A DNA stretch of 64,000 nt from Falsigemmobacter faecalis (GTDB lineage Bacteria > Pseudomonadota > Alphaproteobacteria > Rhodobacterales > Rhodobacteraceae), in assembly GCF_003863335.1 (NCBI RefSeq), contig NZ_RRAZ01000018.1, positions 1 to 64,000 on the forward strand. The letters run 5' to 3'. Positions 29,672-37,773 of the stretch are shown piece by piece (the stretch's first letter is position 1; each line of letters opens with the position of its first letter). Position numbers and translations under genes: made by a program. A model generated the notes under the pieces. That model was not told the DNA's origin. It saw only the letters and a program-made list of their open reading frames with translations, and did not search any database.

Positions 29672-31033
29672 TCAGACGTTCAGCAGCAGATGCTCCCGCT
29701 CCCAGGGCGAGATGACCTGCTGAAACTCTTTATACTCATGCCGCTTCACCGCCGCATAAAGCGCCACGAACTCCGGCCCCAGCACCTCGACCAGCGCCGC
29801 ATCCTCCTCCAGCAGATCAATCGCATCCGAGAGGTTCAGTGGCAGTTCATCCTCGCCCATATAGGCGTTGACCGTGCATTCCGCCCGCGGAAGTTTCCCC
29901 TCCTTCAGCCCCAGATAGCCACAGGCCAGGCTCACCGCGATGCCGAGATAGGGGTTGCAGTCCATCCCCGCCAGACGGTTCTCCACCCGCCGCGCCTCGG
30001 GGCTTGCGATCGGCACCCGCAGCCCGGTGGTGCGGTTATCACGCCCCCACTCCAGGTTGATCGGAGCCGCAAAATCCGGCACATAGCGGCGATAGCTGTT
30101 CACATAGGGCGCCAGCAGCGCCACACCCGCAGGCAGGTGGTTCTGCATCCCGGCGATGAAATGATGAAAGGCCGGAGTCTCATCTCCGTTCGGGGCCGAG
30201 AAGATATTCTGCCCGGTTTCAAGATTGACCACCGAATGGTGGATATGCATGGCCGAGCCGGGCTCGCCCTCAATGGGCTTGGCCATGAAGGTCGCAAAAC
30301 AGTCGTGGCGCAGCGCCGCTTCGCGGATCATCCGCTTGAAGTAGAAGATATGATCGGCCAGATCGAGCGGATTGCCATGCGCCAGATTGATCTCAACCTG
30401 ACCCGCACCGCCCTCCTGCAAAATGCCGTCGATCTCAAGCCCCATGGCTTCGGCGAAATCATAGATATCGTCGATCACCTTGCCATATTCATCGACCGCC
30501 GACATCGAATAGGCCTGTTTCGCCGCCGCCACCCGGCCCGAGCGGCCCATCGGCGGGCGGATCGGCATATTCGGATCCAGGTTGCGGGCCACGAAGAAGA
30601 ATTCCATCTCCGGCGCCACCACCGGGCGCAAACCCTCGGCCTTATAAAGATCAAGCACCCGGCGCAGCACGTTGCGCGGGGCTGTGGCCACCGGATTGCC
30701 GCGCTGGTCATAGGCGTCATGAATGACCTGCAGCGTCACATCGGCCGTCCAAGGCGCTGCCGCCACGGTGCTGAAATCCGGCACCAGGGTCATATCGGGC
30801 TCTTTATATTCCTCGTCCCCCCTGGGGGCATCGGCCCATTCGCCGGTGATGGTCTGCAAAAAGATCGAGGTCGGCAGAAAGAAGCTTTTCTGATGCTCAA
30901 ACTTAAAGGCAGGCATCGCTTTGCCGCGGGCCACCCCGGCGATATCGGGGACGATGCATTCGACCTCATCGAGGCGGCGTCCGGCGATATAGTCCTTTGC
31001 CGCATCGGGCAGGGTGTCAGTCCAATCCGCCAT
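29672..31033 (-). CDS. Glutamine synthetase family protein, probable gamma-glutamylpolyamine synthetase (PuuA-like)
   Basis: This 453-residue GS-fold protein has a short N-terminal beta-grasp and the catalytic core: VAPEMEFFFVARN (Glu metal ligand), GAGQVEINLAHGNPLD, AMHIHHSVVN (His motif), NSYRRYVPDFAAP and ENRLAGMDCNPYL. It lacks the adenylylation Tyr region of housekeeping GlnA and matches the PuuA/GlnT group that gamma-glutamylates amines such as putrescine. The adjacent amidotransferase and divergent FAD oxidoreductase support polyamine catabolism. It starts 3 bases after the amidotransferase stop, with its GGAGG inside that gene's end. The amine substrate is inferred. Confidence 0.85.
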   Translation of the reverse strand: MADWTDTLPDAAKDYIAGRRLDEVECIVPDIAGVARGKAMPAFKFEHQKSFFLPTSIFLQTITGEWADAPRGDEEYKEPDMTLVPDFSTVAAAPWTADVTLQVIHDAYDQRGNPVATAPRNVLRRVLDLYKAEGLRPVVAPEMEFFFVARNLDPNMPIRPPMGRSGRVAAAKQAYSMSAVDEYGKVIDDIYDFAEAMGLEIDGILQEGGAGQVEINLAHGNPLDLADHIFYFKRMIREAALRHDCFATFMAKPIEGEPGSAMHIHHSVVNLETGQNIFSAPNGDETPAFHHFIAGMQNHLPAGVALLAPYVNSYRRYVPDFAAPINLEWGRDNRTTGLRVPIASPEARRVENRLAGMDCNPYLGIAVSLACGYLGLKEGKLPRAECTVNAYMGEDELPLNLSDAIDLLEEDAALVEVLGPEFVALYAAVKRHEYKEFQQVISPWEREHLLLNV

Positions 31034-31036
31034 CTT

Positions 31037-31732
31037 TCATGCCTCCTGCAGGGCCGCACGCGGTGCGCGGAAGAATTCCCCGATGCGCGCGGCCAGCATC
31101 CCGCGGTCAAGGTCATCGGTCAGTGCCGCCTCTGCACGGGTCAAAAGCTCGGGCGGCACGCTGCCGGATTTATACTGCTCAAGCATCAGGCCGATGAAGC
31201 TTTGATCAAATTCCGGATGGGGCTGCACGGTCAGCATGCGGTCGCCATAAAGCAGGGCGGCGTTCTGGCAGAACTCTGAACAGCCGATCACCTCGGCACC
31301 CGGCGGCAGCTCCACCACCTGATCCTGGTGCCAGGCGTTCAGCCCGATCTTTTTACCCTCAAACTCATAGGTCTGACGGCCCACCGACCAGCCACCGCTG
31401 AATTTTTCAACACGGCCGCCCAGGGCCTGGGCGATAATCTGATGGCCAAAGCAGATGCCCACGGTCGGCACCGAGGCCGCATAGGCCTCGCGGATAAAGG
31501 CCTCAAGCGGGGGGATGAAGGCATGGTCCTCATAGGCACCGTGGCGCGAGCCGGTCAGAAGCCAGCCGTCGCAGTCCTGCACAGAGGTCGGAAACTCCAT
31601 ATCCACCACGGACCAGGTGCGGAATTCAAAGCCCTGACCGGCCAGAAGTTTCATGAAAAGCGAAGGGAAATCACCCGCCCGTTCCCGAATGAATTCGGTA
31701 ACATGGCCGGTCTGCAGGATGCCAATAAGCAT
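31037..31732 (-). CDS. Class I glutamine amidotransferase (GMP-synthase-like)
   Basis: This 231-residue protein has the class I triad: Cys94 in VGICFGHQ, then His172 and Glu174 in VQPHPEF. The LLTGSRHGAYED motif is typical of stand-alone GATases. In classical Puu pathways a gamma-glutamyl-GABA hydrolase (PuuD, peptidase C26) occupies this place. This protein has the same chemistry but reads more like the GMP-synthase-type family, so whether it hydrolyses the gamma-glutamyl bond is open. It is the first gene of a two-gene unit with the GS-like protein. Confidence 0.82.
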   Translation of the reverse strand: MLIGILQTGHVTEFIRERAGDFPSLFMKLLAGQGFEFRTWSVVDMEFPTSVQDCDGWLLTGSRHGAYEDHAFIPPLEAFIREAYAASVPTVGICFGHQIIAQALGGRVEKFSGGWSVGRQTYEFEGKKIGLNAWHQDQVVELPPGAEVIGCSEFCQNAALLYGDRMLTVQPHPEFDQSFIGLMLEQYKSGSVPPELLTRAEAALTDDLDRGMLAARIGEFFRAPRAALQEA

Positions 31733-31850
31733 GATATTCTCGGGTTGAGGAGCGGCTCATGCTAGCCCGCGCCCGCGCCTCCGGCAAGGGGGAGGGCTTT
31801 CCCTTCGGCGGCAGGCTTTGTTAGATGGCAGGACCCAGAAGGACTGCGCG
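31733..31850. promoter_or_regulatory. Divergent promoter region of the polyamine cluster
   Basis: These 118 bases separate the minus-strand amidotransferase/GS pair from the plus-strand FAD oxidoreductase. Both transcripts must start here. I see no clear operator dyad. Confidence 0.4.
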
Positions 31851-33143
31851 ATGAACCTGCTTTATGCCAATGACCGGCCCGGTCACTACCCCGCCTCCTA
31901 TTATGCCGCCAGTGCCACAGAGGCGCTGCCGGTGGAGATGCTGCAGGGCGAAGAGCGGGCGGATGTCTGCATCATCGGCGCGGGCTATACCGGGCTTTCG
32001 GCGGCGCTGCATCTGGCAGAGCGCGGCCGCAAAGTCGTGGTGCTGGAGGCCCATCGCGCGGGCTGGGGGGCCTCGGGGCGCAATGGCGGTCAGGTGGGCT
32101 CTGGCCAGCGGCGCGATCAGGACTGGATCGAGGGGCGCTTCTCGCGCGAGGATGCAGCCCGCCTGTGGCAGATTGCCGAAGAGGCCAAGGCGCTGGTGCG
32201 CGACCTTGCCGCTGAGATGCCGGGTGTGGACTGGCGCCCGGGCGTGGCCCATGCCTGCCGTCACCCCTCAGAAGTGCGGGAGGCGGCGGCCTATGCCGAA
32301 AAGTTGAACCGCGATTACGGCTATGAGGGCATCCGCCCGCTCGACCGGCTGGAAATGGCGGATCTGCTTGGCACCCCGGCCTATGCGGGGGGCGATCTCG
32401 ATATGGGCGCGGGCCATATTCATCCGCTGAACTTCGCGCTTGGGCTGGCGCATCGGGCGGTCGCGGCAGGCGCGAAGATCTTTCAGCAAAGCCCGGTTGA
32501 GCAGGTGGAACCCGGCCCCCTCGCGCGGGTCATCACCCGCACGGGCGAGGTGCGGGCCGAGCAGGTGATTTTCGCCTGCAACGGCTATCTTGGCGGGCTT
32601 GAGCCTTCGGTCTCGGCGCGGGTCATGCCGATCAATAATTTTATCATCGCGACCGAGCCCTTGGGCGATCTCGCGCCGCTGCGCCGCGAGATCGCGGTCG
32701 CAGATTCGCGCTTTGTGGTGAACTACTGGCGCCGCACGCCTGAGGGGCGCATCCTGTTTGGCGGCGGCGAAAGCTACGGCTATAAGTTCCCCGATCTGAT
32801 CCGCACGGTCTCAAAGCCCATGCTGGAGGTCTATCCGCAGCTGCGCGAGGCGAAGATCGACTACGCCTGGGGCGGCACTCTGGCGATCACCGCCACGCGC
32901 TGCCCGCTGTTCACCAGGGTTCGTCCGGGGATCTGGTCGGCCTCGGGCTATTCGGGGCATGGGGTGGCCATGGCGACCATGGCAGGGCGGATCCTGTCAG
33001 AGGCGCTGATCGGGGAAAGTGACCGCTTTGATCTGATGGCCCGGTTTCCGACGCCGCGATTCCCCGGCGGGCAGATGACGCGCCAGCCGGTTCTGGCGCT
33101 GGCGATGACCTGGTATGCGCTGCGCGACCGCCTGGGGCTGTAA
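31851..33143 (+). CDS. FAD-dependent oxidoreductase, PuuB/OrdL-like
   Basis: This 430-residue DAO-fold protein has the FAD Rossmann motif DVCIIGAGYTGLSAALHLAERG near 35-56, with GWGASGRNGGQVGSGQ near 78-93. The C-terminal end of the FAD site reads ATRCPLFTRVRPGIWSASGYSGHGVAMATMAG in part. This matches the gamma-glutamylputrescine oxidase group. It is expected to oxidise the gamma-glutamylated amine made by the divergent GS-like enzyme. The ATG at 31851 is chosen because NLLYANDRPGHYPASYYA is the conserved start. Confidence 0.87.
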   Translation: MNLLYANDRPGHYPASYYAASATEALPVEMLQGEERADVCIIGAGYTGLSAALHLAERGRKVVVLEAHRAGWGASGRNGGQVGSGQRRDQDWIEGRFSREDAARLWQIAEEAKALVRDLAAEMPGVDWRPGVAHACRHPSEVREAAAYAEKLNRDYGYEGIRPLDRLEMADLLGTPAYAGGDLDMGAGHIHPLNFALGLAHRAVAAGAKIFQQSPVEQVEPGPLARVITRTGEVRAEQVIFACNGYLGGLEPSVSARVMPINNFIIATEPLGDLAPLRREIAVADSRFVVNYWRRTPEGRILFGGGESYGYKFPDLIRTVSKPMLEVYPQLREAKIDYAWGGTLAITATRCPLFTRVRPGIWSASGYSGHGVAMATMAGRILSEALIGESDRFDLMARFPTPRFPGGQMTRQPVLALAMTWYALRDRLGL

Positions 33144-33145
33144 TG

Positions 33146-33168
33146 AAAAAGGGCCCCGCAGGGGGCCC
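33146..33168 (-). terminator. Terminator between the FAD oxidoreductase and phaR
   Basis: GGGCCCC pairs with GGGGCCC (33151-33168). On the minus strand it is followed by TTTTT, so it best serves phaR, 5 bases downstream of its stop. It may act weakly for the plus strand. Confidence 0.7.
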
Positions 33169-33173
33169 GATCG

Positions 33174-33731
33174 TCAGAGTTTTGAAAGTTTCGCCTGGAG
33201 TTCGGCAAGCTGCTTTTTGATGTCGCCCAGCTCATCTTTGGAGGTGGCGGGGGCCTCCTGCATCTCAGCGGCGGCGGGGGCTTTGCCACCGGGCCAGCCG
33301 CCCATCATGGTCTTCAGGAAGGCTTCCTGCTGGCGCTGAAAGGCTTCAAGTCCGGGCATCGTGGCCATGGGATTGGGCAGCACGCCCAGACCTTCGATCA
33401 TCTTGGACTGGCTGTCGCGCAGCATCTCAAAGCTGGAGGACAGGAACTGCGGCACCATGCTTTGCACGCCGGTCGAATAGCTGCGCACCAGATCGGTCAG
33501 CACATTCACCGGCAGCACCGAATCGCCGCGCGATTCATGCTCGGCAATGATCTGCAGCAGATACTGACGGGTCAGATCGTCGCCGGATTTCAGATCGATG
33601 ATGGTGACCTCGCGCCCCGCGCGGATGAAACCGGCGATGTCATCAAGCGTCACGTAATCGCTGGTCTCGGTATTATAGAGCCGGCGGCTGGCGTAACGTT
33701 TGATCAGCAGCGGTTTGTCGGTCGCGGACAT
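33174..33731 (-). CDS. phaR: Polyhydroxyalkanoate synthesis repressor PhaR
   Basis: This 185-residue protein has the PhaR N-terminal DNA-binding domain (LIKRYASRRLYNTETSDYVTLDDIAGFIRAGREV, given in part, near 8-45). The PHB accumulation regulatory region follows (LTRQYLLQIIAEHESRG, PQFLSSSFEMLRDSQ). PhaR binds PHB granules and operators, derepressing phasin when polymer accumulates. The ATG at 33731 begins MSATDKPLLIKRY; upstream frame extension is just read-through. It lies downstream of phaP on the same strand. CTGC-N3-GCAG-type dyads occur upstream of phaP. Confidence 0.94.
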   Translation of the reverse strand: MSATDKPLLIKRYASRRLYNTETSDYVTLDDIAGFIRAGREVTIIDLKSGDDLTRQYLLQIIAEHESRGDSVLPVNVLTDLVRSYSTGVQSMVPQFLSSSFEMLRDSQSKMIEGLGVLPNPMATMPGLEAFQRQQEAFLKTMMGGWPGGKAPAAAEMQEAPATSKDELGDIKKQLAELQAKLSKL

Positions 33732-33808
33732 AGTCGCTCTTTCAATATGGTGGTCAGATCTGAGCCTAAGCCAGGGCTGCTGAAATGGAAAGCCCGTTGC
33801 TGCAGATG

Positions 33809-33840
33809 AAAACGCGGGCCCGCAAAGGGGCCCGCGTTTT
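33809..33840 (-). terminator. Terminator after phaP, likely bidirectional
   Basis: AAAACGCGGGCCC and GGGCCCGCGTTTT pair over 13 bases around GCAAAG. Both strands end in four T, so read-through is blocked either way. It separates phaP from phaR, implying that phaR has its own promoter in 33732-33808. Confidence 0.82.
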
Positions 33841-33900
33841 GCCTTTTCCCGGCCATGGGGGAGGAGGAGGGGAGGAACCGGCCGGGAAAGGCGGGTCGGT

Positions 33901-34353
33901 TTACTTCGCAGCCGCAGCAGCCGGGCGCTGCATGGTGGCCGCCATGTCGCCGGTTGCTTTCTGCATCGCAGCAGCAGCATTTTCCTGCGCGGTCTTGCCG
34001 GTCGAGAGCAGCAGCTCAACGGTTTCCATCTGGGCTTTCTTGGCGATTTCCGCGAAAGCGGCCATGCTGTCGGAGGCCATTTCACGGCTCGCGGTCGCGA
34101 AATCCGAGGCCGCTTTGGTGTAATCCGCCGGCTCAGTGCGGGCCTTGGTCACATCGCTGAGACGGTTCAGGGTCTCGCGGTTCAGCTTAGCCTGCAGCTC
34201 GCAGGAGCGTTCTGCGGCTTCAAAGGCGATTTTGGTGAGTTTCTCACCGAAAGCCGCCTGCTTTTCGAAAGCGTTGCGGAATACGGTCGGGTCCATGTTG
34301 AACGCCGGCATCATATCCTGAAACAGACGGGTGAAGTCAGTCGTGGCTGCCAT
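33901..34353 (-). CDS. phaP: Phasin (PHB granule-associated protein)
   Basis: This 150-residue, highly helical, Ala-rich protein has the phasin-2 style pattern: RLFQDMMPAFNMDPTVFRNAFEKQAAF at the start (in part), AERSCELQAKLNRETLNR mid-protein, and FAEIAKKAQMETVELLLS. The C-terminus is AAAAAK-like. It coats PHB granules and limits their size. The ATG at 34353 gives MAATTDF; longer readings upstream run into the promoter. Candidate PhaR operators lie 66-100 bases upstream. Confidence 0.9.
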   Translation of the reverse strand: MAATTDFTRLFQDMMPAFNMDPTVFRNAFEKQAAFGEKLTKIAFEAAERSCELQAKLNRETLNRLSDVTKARTEPADYTKAASDFATASREMASDSMAAFAEIAKKAQMETVELLLSTGKTAQENAAAAMQKATGDMAATMQRPAAAAAK

Positions 34354-34418
34354 TCTCAGTCTCCGGTTTCCGCTAGAGGGGTGCGGGAAGATGTCTCCCT
34401 TGCGAGGGTCATAGCACG

Positions 34419-34429
34419 CTGCGGTGCAG
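34419..34429. promoter_or_regulatory. Candidate PhaR operator upstream of phaP
   Basis: CTGCGGTGCAG fits the CTGC-N3-GCAG dyad reported for PhaR in Rhodobacter/Paracoccus. It is 66 bases upstream of the phasin start. A second GC-rich dyad (TGCGCCGCGGCGCA) follows within 15 bases. Confidence 0.6.
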
Positions 34430-34461
34430 CATTGCAAGACTTATGCTGCGCCGCGGCGCAA

Positions 34462-36261
34462 TCAGGCATATTGTCGCTTCACGTAGTCCCCGGGGGCCGC
34501 CCCGAGTATGGGGTAATCCGGGTGGCTGCCGGGCTGATGCGCGGGAATTTTTGCGCCCGACTGCTTTGCAAGCCAGGCCCCCCAGCGGGGCCACCAGGAG
34601 CCGGGGGTGAACTCCGCCCCCTCGCGCCACTGCGCCGGGGCGAGCGTGCTCATCGGGGCAGGGCTGGTGTAATGGCCGTATTTGAGTTTGGCCGGCGGAT
34701 TGACGATGCCCGCGATATGCCCCGACTGGCTGAGGATGAAGGTCCTGTCCTTAGAGCCGAAGCGGCGGAAACCGGCATAGCTCGCAGCCCAGGCGGCGAT
34801 GTGATCGCCTTCGCAGGCCACCGCACAGAAGGGGATTTTGATGTCAGAGGGGCGCACCACCTGACCATCAAGCTCATAGCCGGTGGTGGCAAAGCTGTTG
34901 TCCTGACACAGCCTGCGCAGATATTCGATGGCCATCCTGCCGGGCAGATTGGTGCCATCGCCGTTCCAGTGCAGAAGATCAAAGGCCGGGGGCGCTTCGC
35001 CCAGCATGTAGCTGCGGATCGCGGGCTGCCAGATCAGATCATTGGCGCGCAGAAAGCTGAAGGTCCGCGACAGGATCTGCGACGACAGACAGCCCGAGGC
35101 CTTCGCCTCGCGCTCAATCCCGTCGACGAAATCATTCGACAGGAAGGGCGTGAACTCGCCCTGATCTTCAAAATCGGTCAGCGTGGTAAAGAAAGTCGCC
35201 GATTTGACCGAAGCGTCTTTGTCTTTCGCCATCCGCGCCAGCGTCAGCGACAGCGTGGTGCCCGCGATGCAATAGCCCACCGCATTGATCTTTGGCTCGC
35301 CGGTGATCGCTTTGATCGCGGCAAAGGTCTCAAGATAGCCCTCGCGGTAGTAGTCCTCCAGGCCGAAGTCGGCGTAGGTCGGATCGGGGTTTTTCCAGGA
35401 GACCACAAAAAGCGTGAAGCCCTGATCGGCGATCCAGCGCAGCAGCGAATTCTGCGGCTTCAGATCGAGGATGTAGAACTTGTTGATCCAGGGCGGAAAG
35501 ATCACCAGCGGGATCTTATGCACCTTGTCGGTGGTCGGGGTGATCTGGATCAGTTCCAGAATGCGGTTGCGAAAGACCACCTGACCCGGCGTCATCCCAA
35601 GGTTGCGGCCGACCTCAAAGGCCTCGGGGTCCGAAAGCGTGACCAGCAGATCGCCGTTGTTGCTTTCAATGTCGCGGACCAGATTTTCAAGGCCGCGCAC
35701 CAGCGATTCACCTTCGGTGTCGCGCGCCCGCTCCAGCGCTTCGGGGTTGGTTGCAAAAAAATTCACCGGAGCCATCATATCGATGATCGCGCGGGTGAAA
35801 TAGCGCAGCCGCTGCTCATCCCGGGGGGGCAGGCCCTCAATCTGGTCGATGCTGCGCTGCAGCGTCTCCGTGTTGATCAGATATTGCTGACGCAGATAGC
35901 TGAACCAGGGATGGCTCTCCCAGGCGGGGTGCGAGAAGCGCCGGTCTGCGGGGGGAACGATCACCGGCTCTGCGGGTTGACTGGCAGCAAAGGCGGTCTG
36001 GGCGTTGAGATAGCTTTGCAGGCTCTTGCCCCACCAGCTCGCCTGTTCTTCCAGTAAACGTTGAGGATTTTTAACAAAATCGGTCCAGGCTGCCATGCCG
36101 GTTGCCGCCAGAAGATCAGGGCCTGGCGCATCCAGCCCCGGGTCATGCGGGCGGCGCGCGGCCATTGCAGTCATCATCCGGCGCGACAACTCCTCGATGC
36201 GGGCGAGGTTCAGTTGCATCCGTTCTGACATAACGGCATTGCGGGATTCGTCAGTTGCCAT
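34462..36261 (-). CDS. phaC: Class I poly(3-hydroxybutyrate) synthase
   Basis: This 599-residue PhaC has the N-terminal domain (WTDFVKNPQRLLEEQASWW) and the catalytic alpha/beta fold. The lipase-like box is GYCIAG (nucleophile Cys331), with PPWINKFYILDL upstream. The Asp (LNPPAKLKYGHY-type region is present as IVNPPAKLKYGHYTS) and His (LSQSGHIAGIVN) lie near 495-515. It polymerises (R)-3-hydroxybutyryl-CoA into granules. It lies 108 bases upstream of phaP on the same strand and is divergent from phaZ. Confidence 0.96.
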   Translation of the reverse strand: MATDESRNAVMSERMQLNLARIEELSRRMMTAMAARRPHDPGLDAPGPDLLAATGMAAWTDFVKNPQRLLEEQASWWGKSLQSYLNAQTAFAASQPAEPVIVPPADRRFSHPAWESHPWFSYLRQQYLINTETLQRSIDQIEGLPPRDEQRLRYFTRAIIDMMAPVNFFATNPEALERARDTEGESLVRGLENLVRDIESNNGDLLVTLSDPEAFEVGRNLGMTPGQVVFRNRILELIQITPTTDKVHKIPLVIFPPWINKFYILDLKPQNSLLRWIADQGFTLFVVSWKNPDPTYADFGLEDYYREGYLETFAAIKAITGEPKINAVGYCIAGTTLSLTLARMAKDKDASVKSATFFTTLTDFEDQGEFTPFLSNDFVDGIEREAKASGCLSSQILSRTFSFLRANDLIWQPAIRSYMLGEAPPAFDLLHWNGDGTNLPGRMAIEYLRRLCQDNSFATTGYELDGQVVRPSDIKIPFCAVACEGDHIAAWAASYAGFRRFGSKDRTFILSQSGHIAGIVNPPAKLKYGHYTSPAPMSTLAPAQWREGAEFTPGSWWPRWGAWLAKQSGAKIPAHQPGSHPDYPILGAAPGDYVKRQYA

Positions 36262-36285
36262 GCAAAAAAATCCCCCCTATCATTT

Positions 36286-36298
36286 TGCTGGTGCAGCA
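36286..36298. promoter_or_regulatory. Dyad between divergent phaC and phaZ, possible PhaR site
   Basis: TGCTG-GTG-CAGCA is a perfect 5-base inverted repeat around GTG, in the 103-base gap between the two gene starts. It resembles but does not exactly match CTGC-N3-GCAG. Its position would allow control of either gene. Confidence 0.4.
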
Positions 36299-36364
36299 TA
36301 ACGGCCCCGGCCCTTAAAAAGCGAGAAGTTTTGCAGCCGCTCTCTGCGGGGACAGGAGATCCGA

Positions 36365-37723
36365 ATGAAGTATACGGCCACCTATGACATGATGGAAGCT
36401 GTTCGCAACACCAACGAATGGATGGGTGCGACGGCGCGGGCTTTTGCTTCAAACCCCGTCTGGGGTCTGGCGCCAAATCCCGCTTTCAAGATGCTGTCCG
36501 CCTGGGGGCGTGTGACCGAGCGCAGCTTTGCGCGCATGGTCATCAAGCCCGACTGGGGCATCCGCACCATCCTTGGCGATGACGGCCGCGATCATCTGGT
36601 CTCGACCGAAATTGTGGTGCCGCGTGCCTTTGGCGATCTGGTGCATTTCAAGGTCGCAGGCCTGGAATCGCGGCCGCGCAAAGTGCTGGTGGTGGCGCCG
36701 ATGTCGGGTCATTACGCGACGCTGGTGCGCTCAACCGTGCTGTCGCTGCTGCCCGATTGTGATGTCTATGTCACCGACTGGCACAATGCCCGCGATATTC
36801 CGGTCTCGGAAGGCAAGTTCGATATTGAGGATTACACCCTCTATCTGGTCGACTTCCTGCGTCATCTGGGGCCCGATACCCATGTGATCGCGATCTGTCA
36901 GCCCGCGCCGCTGGCGCTGGCCGCGACCGCTTATCTTGCCGCTGAGGATCCGGAGGCGCAGCCCAGAAGCCTGATCCTGATCGGGGGTCCGATCGATCCT
37001 GATGCCGCCGCGACCGATGTCACCGACTTTGGCCGCCGTGTCACCATGGGCCAGCTGGAGCAGTTCGCGATTCAGCGCGTGGGCTTCAAACATGCCGGGG
37101 CAGGGCGTCTGGTTTATCCGGGCCTTCTGCAGCTTGCGGGCTTTATGTCGATGAATGCCGAGCGTCATAGCAAGGCCTTCAGCGATCAGATCTATGCCGC
37201 TGCCATGGGCAAAGCCGGTGAGCATGACGCCCATAACACCTTCTACGATGAATACCTGGCCGTGATGGATATGACGGCTGAGTTCTATCTCTCGACCGTT
37301 GAGCGGATCTTCAAAAACGGTGAGATCGCCCGCAATGCCTTCACCGTGGCGGGACGCCGGGTGGATATCGGCGCGGTCACCTCGGTCTCGGTGATGACGG
37401 TTGAGGGGGCGAATGATGACATCTCGGCCCCGGGGCAATGCGTTGCGGCACTGGATCTGCTGACCGGCCTGCCGGAGGCGAAAAAGGCCCGTCATCTGGA
37501 GCCTGGGGCTGGGCATTACGGCATCTTCGCGGGCAAGTCCTGGCGCAACAACATCCGGCCACTGGTTCTGGGTTTCATGGATGCCAGCAGCGTAGCGCCT
37601 GATACGCCGGCTGTGCCTGATACGCCGGCTGTGCCTGAAGCTGTGGCTGTGCCTGAAGCTGCAGCTGCGCCTGAAGCTGCGACACAGGCTGCGGCCCCGC
37701 GCGCCCCGCGCCGCCGCGCCTGA
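36365..37723 (+). CDS. phaZ: Intracellular polyhydroxybutyrate depolymerase
   Basis: This 452-residue protein is of the intracellular PhaZ type with a cysteine nucleophile: IAICQPAPLALAATAY around Cys178, preceded by VYVTDWHNARDIPVSEG. The His end is HYGIFAGKSWRNNIRPLV near 400. It mobilises stored PHB. The ATG at 36365 follows GGAG. The last about 45 residues are an Ala/Pro/Glu repeat (VPDTPAVPDTPAVPEA...) ending in APRAPRRRA, absent from shorter homologues. It is divergent from phaC and ends at a shared terminator. Confidence 0.94.
   Translation: MKYTATYDMMEAVRNTNEWMGATARAFASNPVWGLAPNPAFKMLSAWGRVTERSFARMVIKPDWGIRTILGDDGRDHLVSTEIVVPRAFGDLVHFKVAGLESRPRKVLVVAPMSGHYATLVRSTVLSLLPDCDVYVTDWHNARDIPVSEGKFDIEDYTLYLVDFLRHLGPDTHVIAICQPAPLALAATAYLAAEDPEAQPRSLILIGGPIDPDAAATDVTDFGRRVTMGQLEQFAIQRVGFKHAGAGRLVYPGLLQLAGFMSMNAERHSKAFSDQIYAAAMGKAGEHDAHNTFYDEYLAVMDMTAEFYLSTVERIFKNGEIARNAFTVAGRRVDIGAVTSVSVMTVEGANDDISAPGQCVAALDLLTGLPEAKKARHLEPGAGHYGIFAGKSWRNNIRPLVLGFMDASSVAPDTPAVPDTPAVPEAVAVPEAAAAPEAATQAAAPRAPRRRA
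37598..37683 (+). repeat. 18-base tandem repeats at the phaZ 3' end
   Basis: CCTGATACGCCGGCTGTG occurs twice in succession, then degenerates into CCTGAAGCTG(T/C)(G/A)GCTG(T/C)G-type units. It encodes VPDTPA/VPEA(V/A)A repeats in frame. Length variation between strains is likely. Confidence 0.85.
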
Positions 37724-37741
37724 GGGGCAGGCAGAGTTCAG

Positions 37742-37773
37742 AAAAAGGCGGGTCCCCCGGGACCCGCCTTTTT
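37742..37773. terminator. Bidirectional terminator between phaZ and the hydrolase
   Basis: AAAAAGGCGGGTCCC and GGGACCCGCCTTTTT pair over 15 bases around CC. A five-T run is at each end, so it serves both phaZ and the convergent hydrolase gene. Confidence 0.93.
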
